Shown here one piece after another: positions 18,229-26,417 of a stretch of 64,000 nt of DNA. The stretch lies in contig DLSX01000130.1 of assembly GCA_002500765.1 (NCBI GenBank), positions 22,685-86,684 of the forward strand. The letters run 5' to 3'. A model generated the notes under the pieces. The model ran no database searches. It worked only from the letters and a program-made list of their open reading frames with translations, and was not told the origin of the DNA. This DNA comes from Neorhizobium sp. UBA7851. GTDB taxonomy: Bacteria; Pseudomonadota; Alphaproteobacteria; Rhizobiales; Rhizobiaceae. The translations under genes were made by a program, and so were the position numbers. Position 1 is the first letter of the stretch, and every line of letters starts with the position of its first letter.

Positions 18229-18984
18229 TCAACGCCGCATGAAAGCCTCGAAGGCCGCGCGCGCCTCGGCACTTTTCAGCCGAGCGGAAAAATGGACGAG
18301 CTCCTCATCGATGCGCGCGAGAACCTCGTCGCGCGGGCCACGGACGAGATCGCGGGCGATCTGCAGCGCCTGAGGTGGCTTCTTCGCCAGTTCGGCGCCA
18401 AGCGCCAGCGCTTCCATCTCCACCTCGTTCGGGCCGACGACCTTCCAGATCAATCCGGCATTCAAAGCATAGTCTGCCGAGAAACCCTCGCCGGCCGCCA
18501 GAAGCGCGAAAGCACGCTGATGGCCAATGACGCGAGGAGCGAGCAGGCTGGATCCCGCCTCGGGCACCAGAGCGAGATCGACGAAAGGTGTCTTGAACAC
18601 GCTGCGGCCGGAAGCAACCGTCAGGTCACAATGCAGATTGAGCGTCGTGCCGATGCCGATCGCGAGACCGTCGACACCGGAAATGAGCGGCTTTTGTGAC
18701 AGAGCCAGCGCCTTGATGAAAATCGCTCCGGCTGGCGGTTCGCTGGAACCGGACATCGCGTAGCCGATAAAATCCCCCATGTCGTTGCCGGCGGAAAAGC
18801 AGCCCTCGGTGCCGAGAAATACGACAGCCTTCACCTCGTCATCGGCATTTGCCTCTTCGAGTGCCGACGTCATGCGCTGATACATGGCGGCGGTGATGGC
18901 GTTCTTCTTTTCCGGCCGGTTGAAACGGATGATCAGAACGCCGGGATGGGCGGCGGTGCGTTCGACAATGATATGCTCGGTCAA
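18229..18984 (-). CDS. Enoyl-CoA hydratase/isomerase (crotonase family)
   Basis: A 251-residue crotonase-fold enzyme. The oxyanion-hole segments are NRPEKKNAITAAMYQRM near the N-terminus and LGTEGCFSAGNDMGDFIG, and DGLAIGIGTTLNLHCDLTVA follows. The second catalytic Glu is plausible in VPEAGSSLLAPR. It probably hydrates 2-enoyl-CoA in a fatty or branched-chain acyl-CoA pathway. It follows the acyl-CoA dehydrogenase by only 10 bp on the same strand and is presumably co-transcribed. The exact chain length or substrate cannot be assigned. Confidence 0.9.
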   Translation of the reverse strand: MTEHIIVERTAAHPGVLIIRFNRPEKKNAITAAMYQRMTSALEEANADDEVKAVVFLGTEGCFSAGNDMGDFIGYAMSGSSEPPAGAIFIKALALSQKPLISGVDGLAIGIGTTLNLHCDLTVASGRSVFKTPFVDLALVPEAGSSLLAPRVIGHQRAFALLAAGEGFSADYALNAGLIWKVVGPNEVEMEALALGAELAKKPPQALQIARDLVRGPRDEVLARIDEELVHFSARLKSAEARAAFEAFMRR

Positions 18985-18994
18985 AATGTCTTCC

Positions 18995-20812
18995 TCAATC
19001 CAGAAGGCTACGGGCCGCAGCGAGGCTCTCGGAGCCGGCGATGACGCGATCCTTCAGGGCCGAGGTTTCCGCCAGAAGGTTTTCCGCCATGAAGCGGCAG
19101 AGGTTTACGCGACCATTGCCTTCGCCATTGTCCGCGGCAACCAACCCGGCCTTGGCCAGATAAACACCGGTCAGAACAAGTCCGAACAGACGCTGATAGG
19201 GTGTCGCTCCTGCCAGGGCATCGGTCACGCGGCCATCCGCCTGTGCCTGCAGCAGCCAGGCGGTTGCAGCTTCCAGAGCGGCAATCGCGGCACGTAGCCG
19301 GTCGCCGGTCTCTCCGAATGCCGAATCGTTGCGGGCGGCAACGTCTTCGGCAACCTGCTTCAACTCAGCGAGGAACCCCTTCACCTGATCGCCACCTGAG
19401 AGCGGTAGTTTACGAGTGACGAGATCGATGGCCTGGATGCCGTTGGTGCCTTCATAGATCGGGGCGATACGGGCATCGCGCAGATAGCGCGCGGCACCGG
19501 TCTCCTCGATGAAACCCATACCGCCATGGACCTGAATGCCGAGCGAGGCGACATCCACGCCGATATCGGTGGAAAAGGATTTGGCGATCGGGGTCAGCAG
19601 CGCTGCCCGCTCGGCCCAATGCTGCGCCTCTTCGCCTTCATAATGGTGGGACATGTCGGTCGCATGGGCGCAGGCGTAACAGATCGCGCGCGCGCCTTGG
19701 GTCAACGACTTCATGGTAAGCAGCATCTGGGCGACATCCGGATGCTGGATGATCGGGCTCATTCCTCCGTTTTGGCCCCCGTTCTGCGTCCCATTCTGGC
19801 CATTCGCCTTCCAGCCAAGCGCCTTGCCCTGCGTCCGCTCCCTGGCGAAGGCAATCGCCTTCTGGGTGGCTGCCTCAGCGATCGCAACGCCCTGAATGCC
19901 GACCGCAAGGCGCGCGTTGTTCATCATCGTGAACATGCAGGCGAGGCCCTTGTTCTCCTCACCAACGAGATAACCGACAGCGCCCCACTCCTCGCCGAAC
20001 CGGCCATCACCGAAGATCATCGTGCAGGTAGGCGAACCGTGAATGCCGAGCTTGTGCTCTATCGAGTGGCAGAGAACATCGTTACGCTCGCCAAGCGAAC
20101 CATCCTCGTTCACCAGGAATTTCGGCACCAGGAAAAGCGAGATACCGCGCGTGCCGGCCGGCGCATCGGCTAAGCGGGCGAGGACGAGATGAATGATATT
20201 GTCGGCGGCATCATGTTCGCCCCAGGTGATGAAGATCTTTTGGCCGAAGATGCGATAGGTACCGTCTTCGCGCGGTTCGGCTCGGGTTTTCAGGACGCCG
20301 AGATCAGAACCGGCATGCGGTTCGGTCAGGTTCATCGTGCCTGTCCATTCGCCGGATACCATCTTTTCCAGATAGGTTTCTTTCAGCGTATCCGAACCAT
20401 GAGCCGTGAGCGCCTCGATCGCGCCCATCGTCAGCGTCGGAGCCAATGCGAAAGCCATCGAGGCGGAATTCCACATTTCGAGCGCTGCGACATTGAGCAT
20501 ATGCGGCAGGTTCTGGCCGCCATAGGCTTCCGGCGCTGTCAGGCCATTCCAGCCGCCTTCGCGCCAGCGGCGATAGAGGTCGGGCCAGCCTTTCGGCGTC
20601 TTCACCTCGCCATCGTCGAGTTTCGCGCCTTCGCGATCGCCCTTCTCGCCCAGCGGTGCGATTTCGCCGGAGGCAAAACGCCCGGCCTCTTCGAGGATCG
20701 CTGCCACCAGATCAGCGCTGAGGTCGCCGAAGCGCCCCTCCTCCAGGGCAGTGGAAAGACCGGCAACGTGGTTCAGTGTGAAGGCAATTTCCTCCACCGG
20801 GGCGCTGTACAT
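18995..20812 (-). CDS. Acyl-CoA dehydrogenase, long (DmdC-like) form
   Basis: A 605-residue FAD enzyme of the acyl-CoA dehydrogenase superfamily with the extra C-terminal domain seen in the ~600-residue group that includes methylmercaptopropionyl-CoA dehydrogenase (DmdC). The FAD/substrate motif GTMNLTEPHAGSDLGVLKT, the QKIFITWGEHD loop and the C-terminal VHGGMGFIEETGAARYLRD are clear. An Asn/Gly/Gln-rich insertion occurs at about residues 337-351. It heads a two-gene operon with the enoyl-CoA hydratase and has a recognisable promoter with a dyad element just upstream. The DmdC likeness is by length and layout only; the substrate is not established. Confidence 0.9.
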   Translation of the reverse strand: MYSAPVEEIAFTLNHVAGLSTALEEGRFGDLSADLVAAILEEAGRFASGEIAPLGEKGDREGAKLDDGEVKTPKGWPDLYRRWREGGWNGLTAPEAYGGQNLPHMLNVAALEMWNSASMAFALAPTLTMGAIEALTAHGSDTLKETYLEKMVSGEWTGTMNLTEPHAGSDLGVLKTRAEPREDGTYRIFGQKIFITWGEHDAADNIIHLVLARLADAPAGTRGISLFLVPKFLVNEDGSLGERNDVLCHSIEHKLGIHGSPTCTMIFGDGRFGEEWGAVGYLVGEENKGLACMFTMMNNARLAVGIQGVAIAEAATQKAIAFARERTQGKALGWKANGQNGTQNGGQNGGMSPIIQHPDVAQMLLTMKSLTQGARAICYACAHATDMSHHYEGEEAQHWAERAALLTPIAKSFSTDIGVDVASLGIQVHGGMGFIEETGAARYLRDARIAPIYEGTNGIQAIDLVTRKLPLSGGDQVKGFLAELKQVAEDVAARNDSAFGETGDRLRAAIAALEAATAWLLQAQADGRVTDALAGATPYQRLFGLVLTGVYLAKAGLVAADNGEGNGRVNLCRFMAENLLAETSALKDRVIAGSESLAAARSLLD

Positions 20813-20866
20813 GTGATCCTCCTCATCAGCCGTGCAGCCTTGCCTTTCCAGACAAGCGATTACCTT

Positions 20867-20894
20867 TTACGTAAACGTAATTAAGATTGTCAAT
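20867..20894 (-). promoter_or_regulatory. Promoter and dyad operator of the acyl-CoA dehydrogenase operon
   Basis: On the minus strand a consensus -35 TTGACA (20889-20894) is followed by a perfect inverted repeat TTACGT-TT-ACGTAA (20867-20880), placed in the spacer and -10 zone. The start codon lies about 55 bases downstream. A regulator bound there would block polymerase. From memory the arms resemble operators of MerR-family LiuR-type regulators of acyl-CoA catabolism; this needs a motif search. The -10 itself is weak. Confidence 0.6.
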
Positions 20895-21027
20895 CGGAAG
20901 GTTGTCCCATCATGAAGCAGTCGCGCATGAGGGGAAAGCGAAATGATAAAGCGCGGGCTGTCAGGCGCGCTAAAGATTCTTTCGCGAGTTTAATCTAGAA
21001 GGTCTTCAGGATTCCGGAGTTCTGCCG

Positions 21028-22032
21028 ATGGACACACCACCGCTGATGACGCCTGCCATTCCCGGCCTTGTCTGGGCCTATCGTTTCGATGCGCCGACAC
21101 GCTCCTGCTCACGGCTTCCGCTCGAAACGACGGCCAGGGAACTCGATGTCGAAGATAGTTTTCTTTGGCTGCATCTGAACCTTGCCGACAGCCGGGTGCC
21201 GGCCTTTCTCGAAACCCTGCCCGGCGTGACACCGCCGGCACTTGCGGCGCTGACGACACGCGATACCCATGCCGCGATCATTCTCGACGAACAGCTGATC
21301 TATGGTACGCTGATCGACTTCCAGAAGGAGTTCGACAGCGAGACGCGCGATATCGGCTGGCTGCATTTCTTCGTCTCCGACCGCATCATCATCACCACGA
21401 GACTGCAGCCGCTGCGCTCCATCGACCGGCTTAAGGCCCAGATGGAGAAAAATGCGGCCCGCTACAAACGGCCGATAGACGTGTTCGAGACCTTGGTGGC
21501 GGAATTCCAGCGGACGCTGATCACCCTCGTGATGGAATTGACGGAAGAACTGAACCTGATCGAGGACTTTGTCTACGACAACGCACCGCGTGACGAACGC
21601 CGCAAGCTTGCACCCGTACGGCGCACAGTGGTGCGGCTTCACCGGCATTTGAGAACCGTGCTGACCCTGATGCGGCGCGCCGCGGCTTCCGACGAGGACG
21701 AGATGCCGGATGGCTTCGATGATGCGGCCGCCCGCCTGATCAGCCGTCTGGAAGCCGTCGATCACGACGTCTATGCGCTGCAGGAACGGGCGCGGCTGCT
21801 ACACGAAGAAATCGATTCCAAGCTTTCTTCGGAAACCAACCGCCACCTCTACATCCTGTCGCTGATGACGGCTTTCCTCTTGCCTCCCTCTCTCGTCACC
21901 GGCTTTTTCGGGATGAACACGGAAGGTCTGCCGTTCGCGCATCTGGAACACGGCACACTGTTCGCTTTCGGCGCGATCGGGCTTTCGGTGGCTGCCGCCT
22001 GGTGGCTGCTAAGACGCGTCGGCATCCTGTAA
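21028..22032 (+). CDS. CorA/ZntB-family divalent metal transporter
   Basis: A 334-residue cytoplasmic-domain plus two-helix membrane protein of the CorA family. The pore signature reads GFFGMNTEGLPF, the Gly-Met-Asn motif plus a GLP-type extension characteristic of the ZntB branch, followed by a last membrane helix (FAFGAIGLSVAAAWWLL). A long helical stalk precedes it. ZntB proteins move zinc, often with protons; CorA proper moves magnesium, so zinc is favoured but not proven. The gene is monocistronic and ends shortly before a terminator shared with the convergent BA14K gene. Confidence 0.9.
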   Translation: MDTPPLMTPAIPGLVWAYRFDAPTRSCSRLPLETTARELDVEDSFLWLHLNLADSRVPAFLETLPGVTPPALAALTTRDTHAAIILDEQLIYGTLIDFQKEFDSETRDIGWLHFFVSDRIIITTRLQPLRSIDRLKAQMEKNAARYKRPIDVFETLVAEFQRTLITLVMELTEELNLIEDFVYDNAPRDERRKLAPVRRTVVRLHRHLRTVLTLMRRAAASDEDEMPDGFDDAAARLISRLEAVDHDVYALQERARLLHEEIDSKLSSETNRHLYILSLMTAFLLPPSLVTGFFGMNTEGLPFAHLEHGTLFAFGAIGLSVAAAWWLLRRVGIL

Positions 22033-22037
22033 CGGAT

Positions 22038-22066
22038 AAAAAAAAGCCCGCACCGAAGCGCGGGCT
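22038..22066 (-). terminator. Rho-independent terminator for the BA14K gene, possibly bidirectional
   Basis: AGCCCGC (22045-22051) pairs with GCGGGCT (22060-22066) around an eight-base loop. A run of eight A residues at 22038-22045 gives a U-tract on the minus strand, so the main direction is termination of the BA14K gene ending at 22094. It also sits just after the ZntB-like gene. Confidence 0.8.
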
Positions 22067-22093
22067 GATCCTCTCCTGCACTGGCCGCCCCAC

Positions 22094-22567
22094 TCAATAG
22101 TAGGGCGAATAACAGGTCTGACGCGGGCCGTTATACGGCTGGAACGAATTCGAATAGGTGTCATAGGAGCGGTAACGGCCCGAGCACCATTCATAGTGAC
22201 GCGGGTTCAAGCCACCGCCACCGCCGTAAGCGGGCCTGGGTGCCGGCTCGACATAACGCGGCTGCGAGGCGATCGCACCGCCGATGAGGGCTCCGGCGCC
22301 AAACGCCGCCAGCGGATACCAATAACCATCGCTATGACGACGATAGCCATCGCGCTGATAACGGTAACCGCGATGACCGCCGTACCAACCGCGACGTGGG
22401 CCGTCCCCGCGCCAGCCGCGGTCGCGATAATACTGCACATTGCTGACATCCGACACGACCGGCGCGTTTGGTGCAGCCGGCAACGGAAGCGCCTGCGCGG
22501 TTCCGAGCGAACCGGCGAGCACGATCACCGAAACGGCTGCGACAGCAAGTTTCTTGAACAGAGGCAT
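22094..22567 (-). CDS. BA14K family protein (first copy)
   Basis: A 157-residue exported protein. The N-terminal signal MPLFKKLAVAAVSVIVLAG ends near AQALPLP. The middle is rich in Tyr, Arg and Gly, then a hydrophobic stretch PLAAFGAGALIGGAIAS leads to the BA14K signature HYEWCSGRYRSYD with a second Cys (QTCYSPYY). BA14K proteins are named for a Brucella immunoreactive lectin-like protein; their role in free-living rhizobia is unclear. I chose the ATG at 22567, which has GGAG about eight bases upstream; the longer frame upstream lacks coding character. A homologue lies ~180 bp upstream on the same strand. Confidence 0.88.
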   Translation of the reverse strand: MPLFKKLAVAAVSVIVLAGSLGTAQALPLPAAPNAPVVSDVSNVQYYRDRGWRGDGPRRGWYGGHRGYRYQRDGYRRHSDGYWYPLAAFGAGALIGGAIASQPRYVEPAPRPAYGGGGGLNPRHYEWCSGRYRSYDTYSNSFQPYNGPRQTCYSPYY

Positions 22568-22698
22568 TTCGAATTCTCCATCCCGCAATTTACAGATTGA
22601 TGAAGACGCCTCCCGCGTCTCCAACTCATACGATAGTCCCGGATCATTCCACAACGCTAGGATTTTTATCCTGAATGGATAATTCGCGCGGAAATGTG

Positions 22699-22728
22699 AA
22701 AGCCCGGCCGCAGCAGCGTCCGGGCTTT
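22699..22728 (-). terminator. Hairpin between the two BA14K genes
   Basis: AAAGCCCGG (22699-22707) pairs perfectly with CCGGGCTTT (22720-22728) around a 12-base loop. It lies just after the stop of the second BA14K gene and upstream of the first, so each copy is probably transcribed separately. The U-tract is short. Confidence 0.65.
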
Positions 22729-22745
22729 GTCGTCATGGGATGCGC

Positions 22746-23201
22746 TTACCTGTAGGGCGAAACGCAGGTAGCGCGGACACCGGCTCTTGGAACATAGGTG
22801 TTGTCCGAAGCGCGATAGGTGCGGTAGCGGTTGGCGCACCACTGGTAATGGCTGCTGCCGGAAGCACGCGGCTGGTTGGTGATTGCGCCGCCGATGATCG
22901 CACCGGTAGCGAATGCGGCGAGCGGGAACCAGTAGCCGTTATGGTAACGGTAGCCGCTGCGGCGCTCGCGATAACCGCGATGGCCATTGTAATATCCCTG
23001 GCGGTAGGCGCGACGCTCATGACGGTAATAGCGGCGATCACGATCGCGACGGTATTGGACCTCGGTCGCCTGATTGGCGGAGGTCTGCACCGCCATCGGT
23101 GCGGCCGGCATTACGGGTGCGGCGGAAACGGGAATAAAACTCGTGGCAAAAACGGCCGCTGCCGTGAAGACCGTGGCAATGCGCATGCGGAATGCGATCA
23201 T
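22746..23201 (-). CDS. BA14K family protein (second copy)
   Basis: A 151-residue exported protein with a signal peptide (ATVFTAAAVFATSFIPVSA) and a Tyr/Arg-rich middle region. The hydrophobic PLAAFATGAIIGGAIT precedes the BA14K ending HYQWCANRYRTYRASDNTY with a final Cys. It shares the layout of its neighbour but the sequences differ enough that this is an old duplication. The ATG has GAGGAAA seven bases upstream, which supports this start. Function in rhizobia is not established; surface or lectin-like roles are proposed for the family. Confidence 0.88.
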   Translation of the reverse strand: MIAFRMRIATVFTAAAVFATSFIPVSAAPVMPAAPMAVQTSANQATEVQYRRDRDRRYYRHERRAYRQGYYNGHRGYRERRSGYRYHNGYWFPLAAFATGAIIGGAITNQPRASGSSHYQWCANRYRTYRASDNTYVPRAGVRATCVSPYR

Positions 23202-23294
23202 GGGAATGTTTCCTCAACATATAATTCAGCGATCGATAACGCGAGACATGCCGATTTTGTTCCAGGCATAATCCTGGCAGAGAATGCCGATGTC

Positions 23295-23699
23295 CTATTC
23301 GCCGGCTTCGTCGTAAACGCGCCGGTTTTCCTCAATGCGGGAAAAATTGTCCCTGAGCCAGAAATTCAGTCCCTGAAGAGAGGCCAATATGCCGGCCCCC
23401 AACTCGGTCAGCTCGTATTCGACGCGGGGCGGCACCTCAGGAAAATAGTGTCGCCTAACAAAACCGTCGCGTTCCAGGCCGCGTAGCGTCAGTGTCAGCA
23501 TGCGCTGCGTGATACCGTCGATTTCCCGTTTCAGATGAGAGAAGCGGAGCCTTCGACCATCTGCAAGCGAGAGGCGCCAGATCACCTGAACCGTCCATTT
23601 GTCGCCCAGACGCCCGCATATTCCATTTGCAGGTTGCGGTAGGAAAGCCTGATCGCGCGTCACCTGCCTTTCGGTTTTGCTCTGACCTGAATTGTCCAA
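23295..23699 (-). CDS. HxlR-type winged-helix transcriptional regulator
   Basis: A MarR/HxlR-type regulator. The core CGRLGDKWTVQVIWRLS, followed by RFSHLKREIDGITQRMLTLTLRGLERDGFV and YELTELGAGIL, is diagnostic. A single Cys just before GDKW could act as the redox or electrophile sensor known in HypR/YodB relatives. The start is uncertain: the frame is open to a GTG at 23786, only 13 bases from the divergent gene, which would leave no promoter. A TTG at 23699 with GGGG eight bases upstream, or a GTG at 23708, is more credible. It probably controls the divergent NmrA-type gene. Confidence 0.85.
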   Translation of the reverse strand: MDNSGQSKTERQVTRDQAFLPQPANGICGRLGDKWTVQVIWRLSLADGRRLRFSHLKREIDGITQRMLTLTLRGLERDGFVRRHYFPEVPPRVEYELTELGAGILASLQGLNFWLRDNFSRIEENRRVYDEAGE

Positions 23700-23798
23700 G
23701 AGTATCACCCCTGTGCCCGAGGCTGAAAATAGTGCCGTCTTCCGGCTGTGTTTCAACAGTATATATGGAGACCCCGTGTTCACCACGAGGGTTCTCAG

Positions 23799-24698
23799 AT
23801 GAAAGAAAACAAACGTCCTATCCTGGTATTCGGTGCCACCGGCCGACAGGGCGGATCGGTCGCCGATGCGCTTTTGAAGTCAGGCTGGACCGTTCGCACG
23901 ATTGTGCGAGATACTGCTGCCCCCAGATCCATCGCCCTTCGTCAGGCAGGCGCCGAATTGGTGCGGGGATCGTTTGCAGATGTCGATGCGATTCGCGCCG
24001 AGATGAACGACGCCCATGGCGTATTCAGCGTATTGCCCGCAAACCTGTCAGAGATCGAAGAGATAAGGATAGGCTGCACGATCGCCGATCTTGCCGCCGA
24101 AAGCGGCGTCGCGCATCTCGTCTATTCCTCCGGCGCCAGTTCCGGAGACTTACCGACCGGCATTGCCCGCTTCGACGCCAAGCCGCGGATCGAGGCACAT
24201 ATCCGCGGGCTACCGGTCACGGCAACAATCATCAGGCCGATGATCTTCATGGATATGCTGATCAACCCGGCATTCGGACTTTCGGAAGGCCGCTACACGT
24301 TCCTCCTCAGACCGGACCAGTCGATGCAACTGATCGCCGTGGAAGATATCGGGAAGTTCGTCGCCGCGATCTTTGCTGATGGAATACGGTTCGGCGGACG
24401 GACGATGAAGATCGCGAGCGATACGGTCACAGGTCGTGAGCTGGGGGAAACCTTCAGTAAAGCTGCCGGGCGTCCGATCGCCTATTCCCGTTTTACGGAT
24501 GAAGTCCTTGCCGCCAATAGCGATCTTGGTCAGCTTGCGGCGATCCTGAATAACGGCCCGCTGGCCGATCACGTGGACCTTGCCGCAATGCGAGAGATCA
24601 ACCCTGAGATCATTCCGTTTCGGTCCTGGCTTGCGACCCAAGGGCGCGAAGCCCTCGACACGGTAATCGGGGATGAGCGCGCGCGCCGGTCAGCATAA
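23799..24698 (+). CDS. NmrA/SDR family NAD(P)-binding protein
   Basis: A 299-residue atypical short-chain dehydrogenase of the NmrA/QOR2 type. The N-terminal dinucleotide loop VFGATGRQGGSVADALL fits NADP binding, and the fold continues through HLVYSSGASSG and the IRPMIFMDMLI segment. Relatives act as quinone or azo reductases or as redox sensors. I chose the ATG at 23799 (MKENKRPILVFGATG) with GAGG eight bases upstream. A TATATAT element at 23759-23765 can serve as its -10 region. The divergent HxlR regulator suggests induction by quinones or other electrophiles, which is inference from gene pairing. Confidence 0.87.
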   Translation: MKENKRPILVFGATGRQGGSVADALLKSGWTVRTIVRDTAAPRSIALRQAGAELVRGSFADVDAIRAEMNDAHGVFSVLPANLSEIEEIRIGCTIADLAAESGVAHLVYSSGASSGDLPTGIARFDAKPRIEAHIRGLPVTATIIRPMIFMDMLINPAFGLSEGRYTFLLRPDQSMQLIAVEDIGKFVAAIFADGIRFGGRTMKIASDTVTGRELGETFSKAAGRPIAYSRFTDEVLAANSDLGQLAAILNNGPLADHVDLAAMREINPEIIPFRSWLATQGREALDTVIGDERARRSA

Positions 24699-24704
24699 AA
24701 ACAG

Positions 24705-24748
24705 GCTCCTCCGCAAACTGACGGCACATTGCGAAGGAGCGTTTTTTT
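24705..24748. terminator. Strong bidirectional rho-independent terminator
   Basis: GCTCCTCCGCAA (24705-24716) pairs with TTGCGAAGGAGC (24729-24740), 12 base pairs with one mismatch, followed by seven T residues (24742-24748). An A-run at 24697-24701 provides a U-tract in the other direction. It separates the NmrA-type gene from the convergent Rieske oxygenase gene. Confidence 0.9.
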
Positions 24749-24752
24749 CGGC

Positions 24753-25997
24753 TCACGCAACCGCATAAAGCGGGTTTTCCTTGCCCTGGAGGCGATCGAC
24801 CATGAAGTTCGAGTACCATTCGACGAACTGCATGACACCGCCTTCATGCGCCTCGGAATAGGGCCCCGGCTCATAGGCCGGCGAGCGGATGCCGAAGGCA
24901 TTTTCCTCGACGATCTGGCGGTCCTGATCGTTGGTCATGTTCCAGACATGGGTGAGCTGCTCGACATCGTAATCTACGCCTTCCACCGCATCCTTGTGGA
25001 CCAGCCATGTGGTAGTGACCGCCGTCTCTTCCGGCCCGATCGGGATTACCCGGAAGGAGATCGCGTGGTCGACGAGCATATGGTTCCAGGTGGTCGGGTA
25101 ATGGAACAACAGCATCGTGCCGATATGGGAGATCTGCACACCGTCGGACAACGAAAGCTGCACGGCACGCCTGCCATCCATCGTATAGCTTTCTGCCCCC
25201 TCGATAAGCGGCATACGGGCGACGCGGTATTGGCCATCGCTCGACAGAGTGAAGGTGCTCGGCAGGCCCGCCGCCTCGCAACGAAGCCAGTGTTCGGCGA
25301 TCACAGGATCATCAGCAGCCCCCTGCACACCGCTTGCAGTCGGTGCTTCGGGGTAAGTGCGGCAGAGTTCGGGGTGATTGCCGGCGCAGTGATAACACTC
25401 CCGGTTATTTTCCCAGACGAGCTTCCAGTTGGCCTTCTCGATGATGGTGTTCTGGGCGGCAACCTTTGTTTCGGGCAGATGGTGCGGCGCCATATAGGGC
25501 TCGACGGTGGTGCGAACCGGCGCGAAATCCGGAGCCTCCGTCGCGAGACAGACAAAGATGTAGCCGGCAACGACCTGGCAATGGACAGGCTTGAGGCCGA
25601 ACTGCTTCTTGTCGAAATTCTCGCCCATGTGACGGGCCGACATCAGCGAGCCGTCGTGCTGGTAGGTCCATTGGTGATAGGGGCAGACGAGACGGGTCGC
25701 GGATCCGGTTTCCTTGGTGCAGACGCGGTGGCCGCGATGGCGACAGGTATTGTGATAGGCGCGGATATCGCCTTCGCGGGTGCGGATGACGAGAACCGGA
25801 TAATCGCCGATCTGCAACGTGAAATACATGCCCGCCTTGTTGATCTGGCAATCATGGCCGGCGAACAGCCAATCCCGATACCAGATGATTTCCAGATCGA
25901 GCTTGTAATAATCGGGATCGATATAAAAGGGCCGTTCCAGGCTGAAACCTTCGCGGCGGTTCTTCAGCTGCCGCAGAACCTGATTGTGGATGTCCAT
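24753..25997 (-). CDS. Rieske-type quaternary ammonium oxygenase alpha subunit (glycine betaine/stachydrine demethylase-like)
   Basis: A 414-residue ring-hydroxylating-oxygenase alpha subunit. The Rieske 2Fe-2S ligands are Cys85, His87, Cys105 and His108 (CRHRGH...CPYHQW, with 17 residues between the pairs). The mononuclear iron motif is ENNRECYHCAGNHPEL with His203 and His208. This ENNRECYHC form occurs in GbcA (glycine betaine monooxygenase), carnitine CntA and stachydrine Stc2, so N-demethylation or cleavage of a quaternary ammonium compound is likely. No reductase partner (GbcB type) is in the window. The ATG at 25997 is chosen because GAGGA lies eight bases upstream. A cobalamin riboswitch occupies its leader. 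Confidence 0.9.
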   Translation of the reverse strand: MDIHNQVLRQLKNRREGFSLERPFYIDPDYYKLDLEIIWYRDWLFAGHDCQINKAGMYFTLQIGDYPVLVIRTREGDIRAYHNTCRHRGHRVCTKETGSATRLVCPYHQWTYQHDGSLMSARHMGENFDKKQFGLKPVHCQVVAGYIFVCLATEAPDFAPVRTTVEPYMAPHHLPETKVAAQNTIIEKANWKLVWENNRECYHCAGNHPELCRTYPEAPTASGVQGAADDPVIAEHWLRCEAAGLPSTFTLSSDGQYRVARMPLIEGAESYTMDGRRAVQLSLSDGVQISHIGTMLLFHYPTTWNHMLVDHAISFRVIPIGPEETAVTTTWLVHKDAVEGVDYDVEQLTHVWNMTNDQDRQIVEENAFGIRSPAYEPGPYSEAHEGGVMQFVEWYSNFMVDRLQGKENPLYAVA

Positions 25998-26099
25998 ATG
26001 CTTCCTCGCCATACAAGCAAGCTTCAGGGCATGGACAAGCCGGCGGCAATCAAGGCAGCCAATTCCCGTCCCGTGCGCCCTCCGCGACCGGTTTTCATC

Positions 26100-26310
26100 A
26101 AGCTCAGGCTGGTTTCCGGGCTGAGGAGTTGTCCCGCAAGGACTGCATGGCACCTTCCCGGGCGGCCGTTCGGCTCTGTCCCAGTGGCCGGGTCGCCCCT
26201 ACCATGCCTTCAACTCCACCACCGTTGCGGGGGGCAGCGCCGGATAGATCTCTTCGACCCGCCGGCTTCCCAATTTTCCGTCTTCCCTAGCAAGACGGCA
26301 CCTTGAACTT
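26100..26310 (-). ncRNA. Cobalamin (B12) riboswitch in the leader of the Rieske oxygenase gene
   Basis: Reading the minus strand, all core parts of the aptamer appear in order. GGTGCC is at 26302-26297, AATTGGGAAGCCGGCG near 26275-26260, ATCCGGCGCTGCCCCCCGC near 26245-26227 and GCCACTGG near 26188-26181. CCGGGAAGG is at about 26161-26153. The B12-box ending AGCCCGGAAACCAGCC is near 26122-26107. The closing helix P1 also forms: AAGTTCA (26310-26304) pairs with TGAGCTT (26106-26100). The coding start lies ~103 bases downstream, room for an expression platform that would normally shut expression when adenosylcobalamin or a related corrinoid is bound. Identification is by eye against the E. coli btuB aptamer. 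Confidence 0.9.
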
Positions 26311-26417
26311 CATCACATTTAAGCGTGATGCCGGCTTGTCGCATAGGCGACATTGCGACATCGGCCACTGCATTGGCGACGACGAAAGACGACCAAAGAA
26401 AGCCCAGGAAACCGACT

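Noticed and set aside
23709..23786. N-terminal 29 residues of the longest HxlR frame
   Set aside because: They would occupy the whole divergent promoter region and show no conservation with HxlR N-termini.
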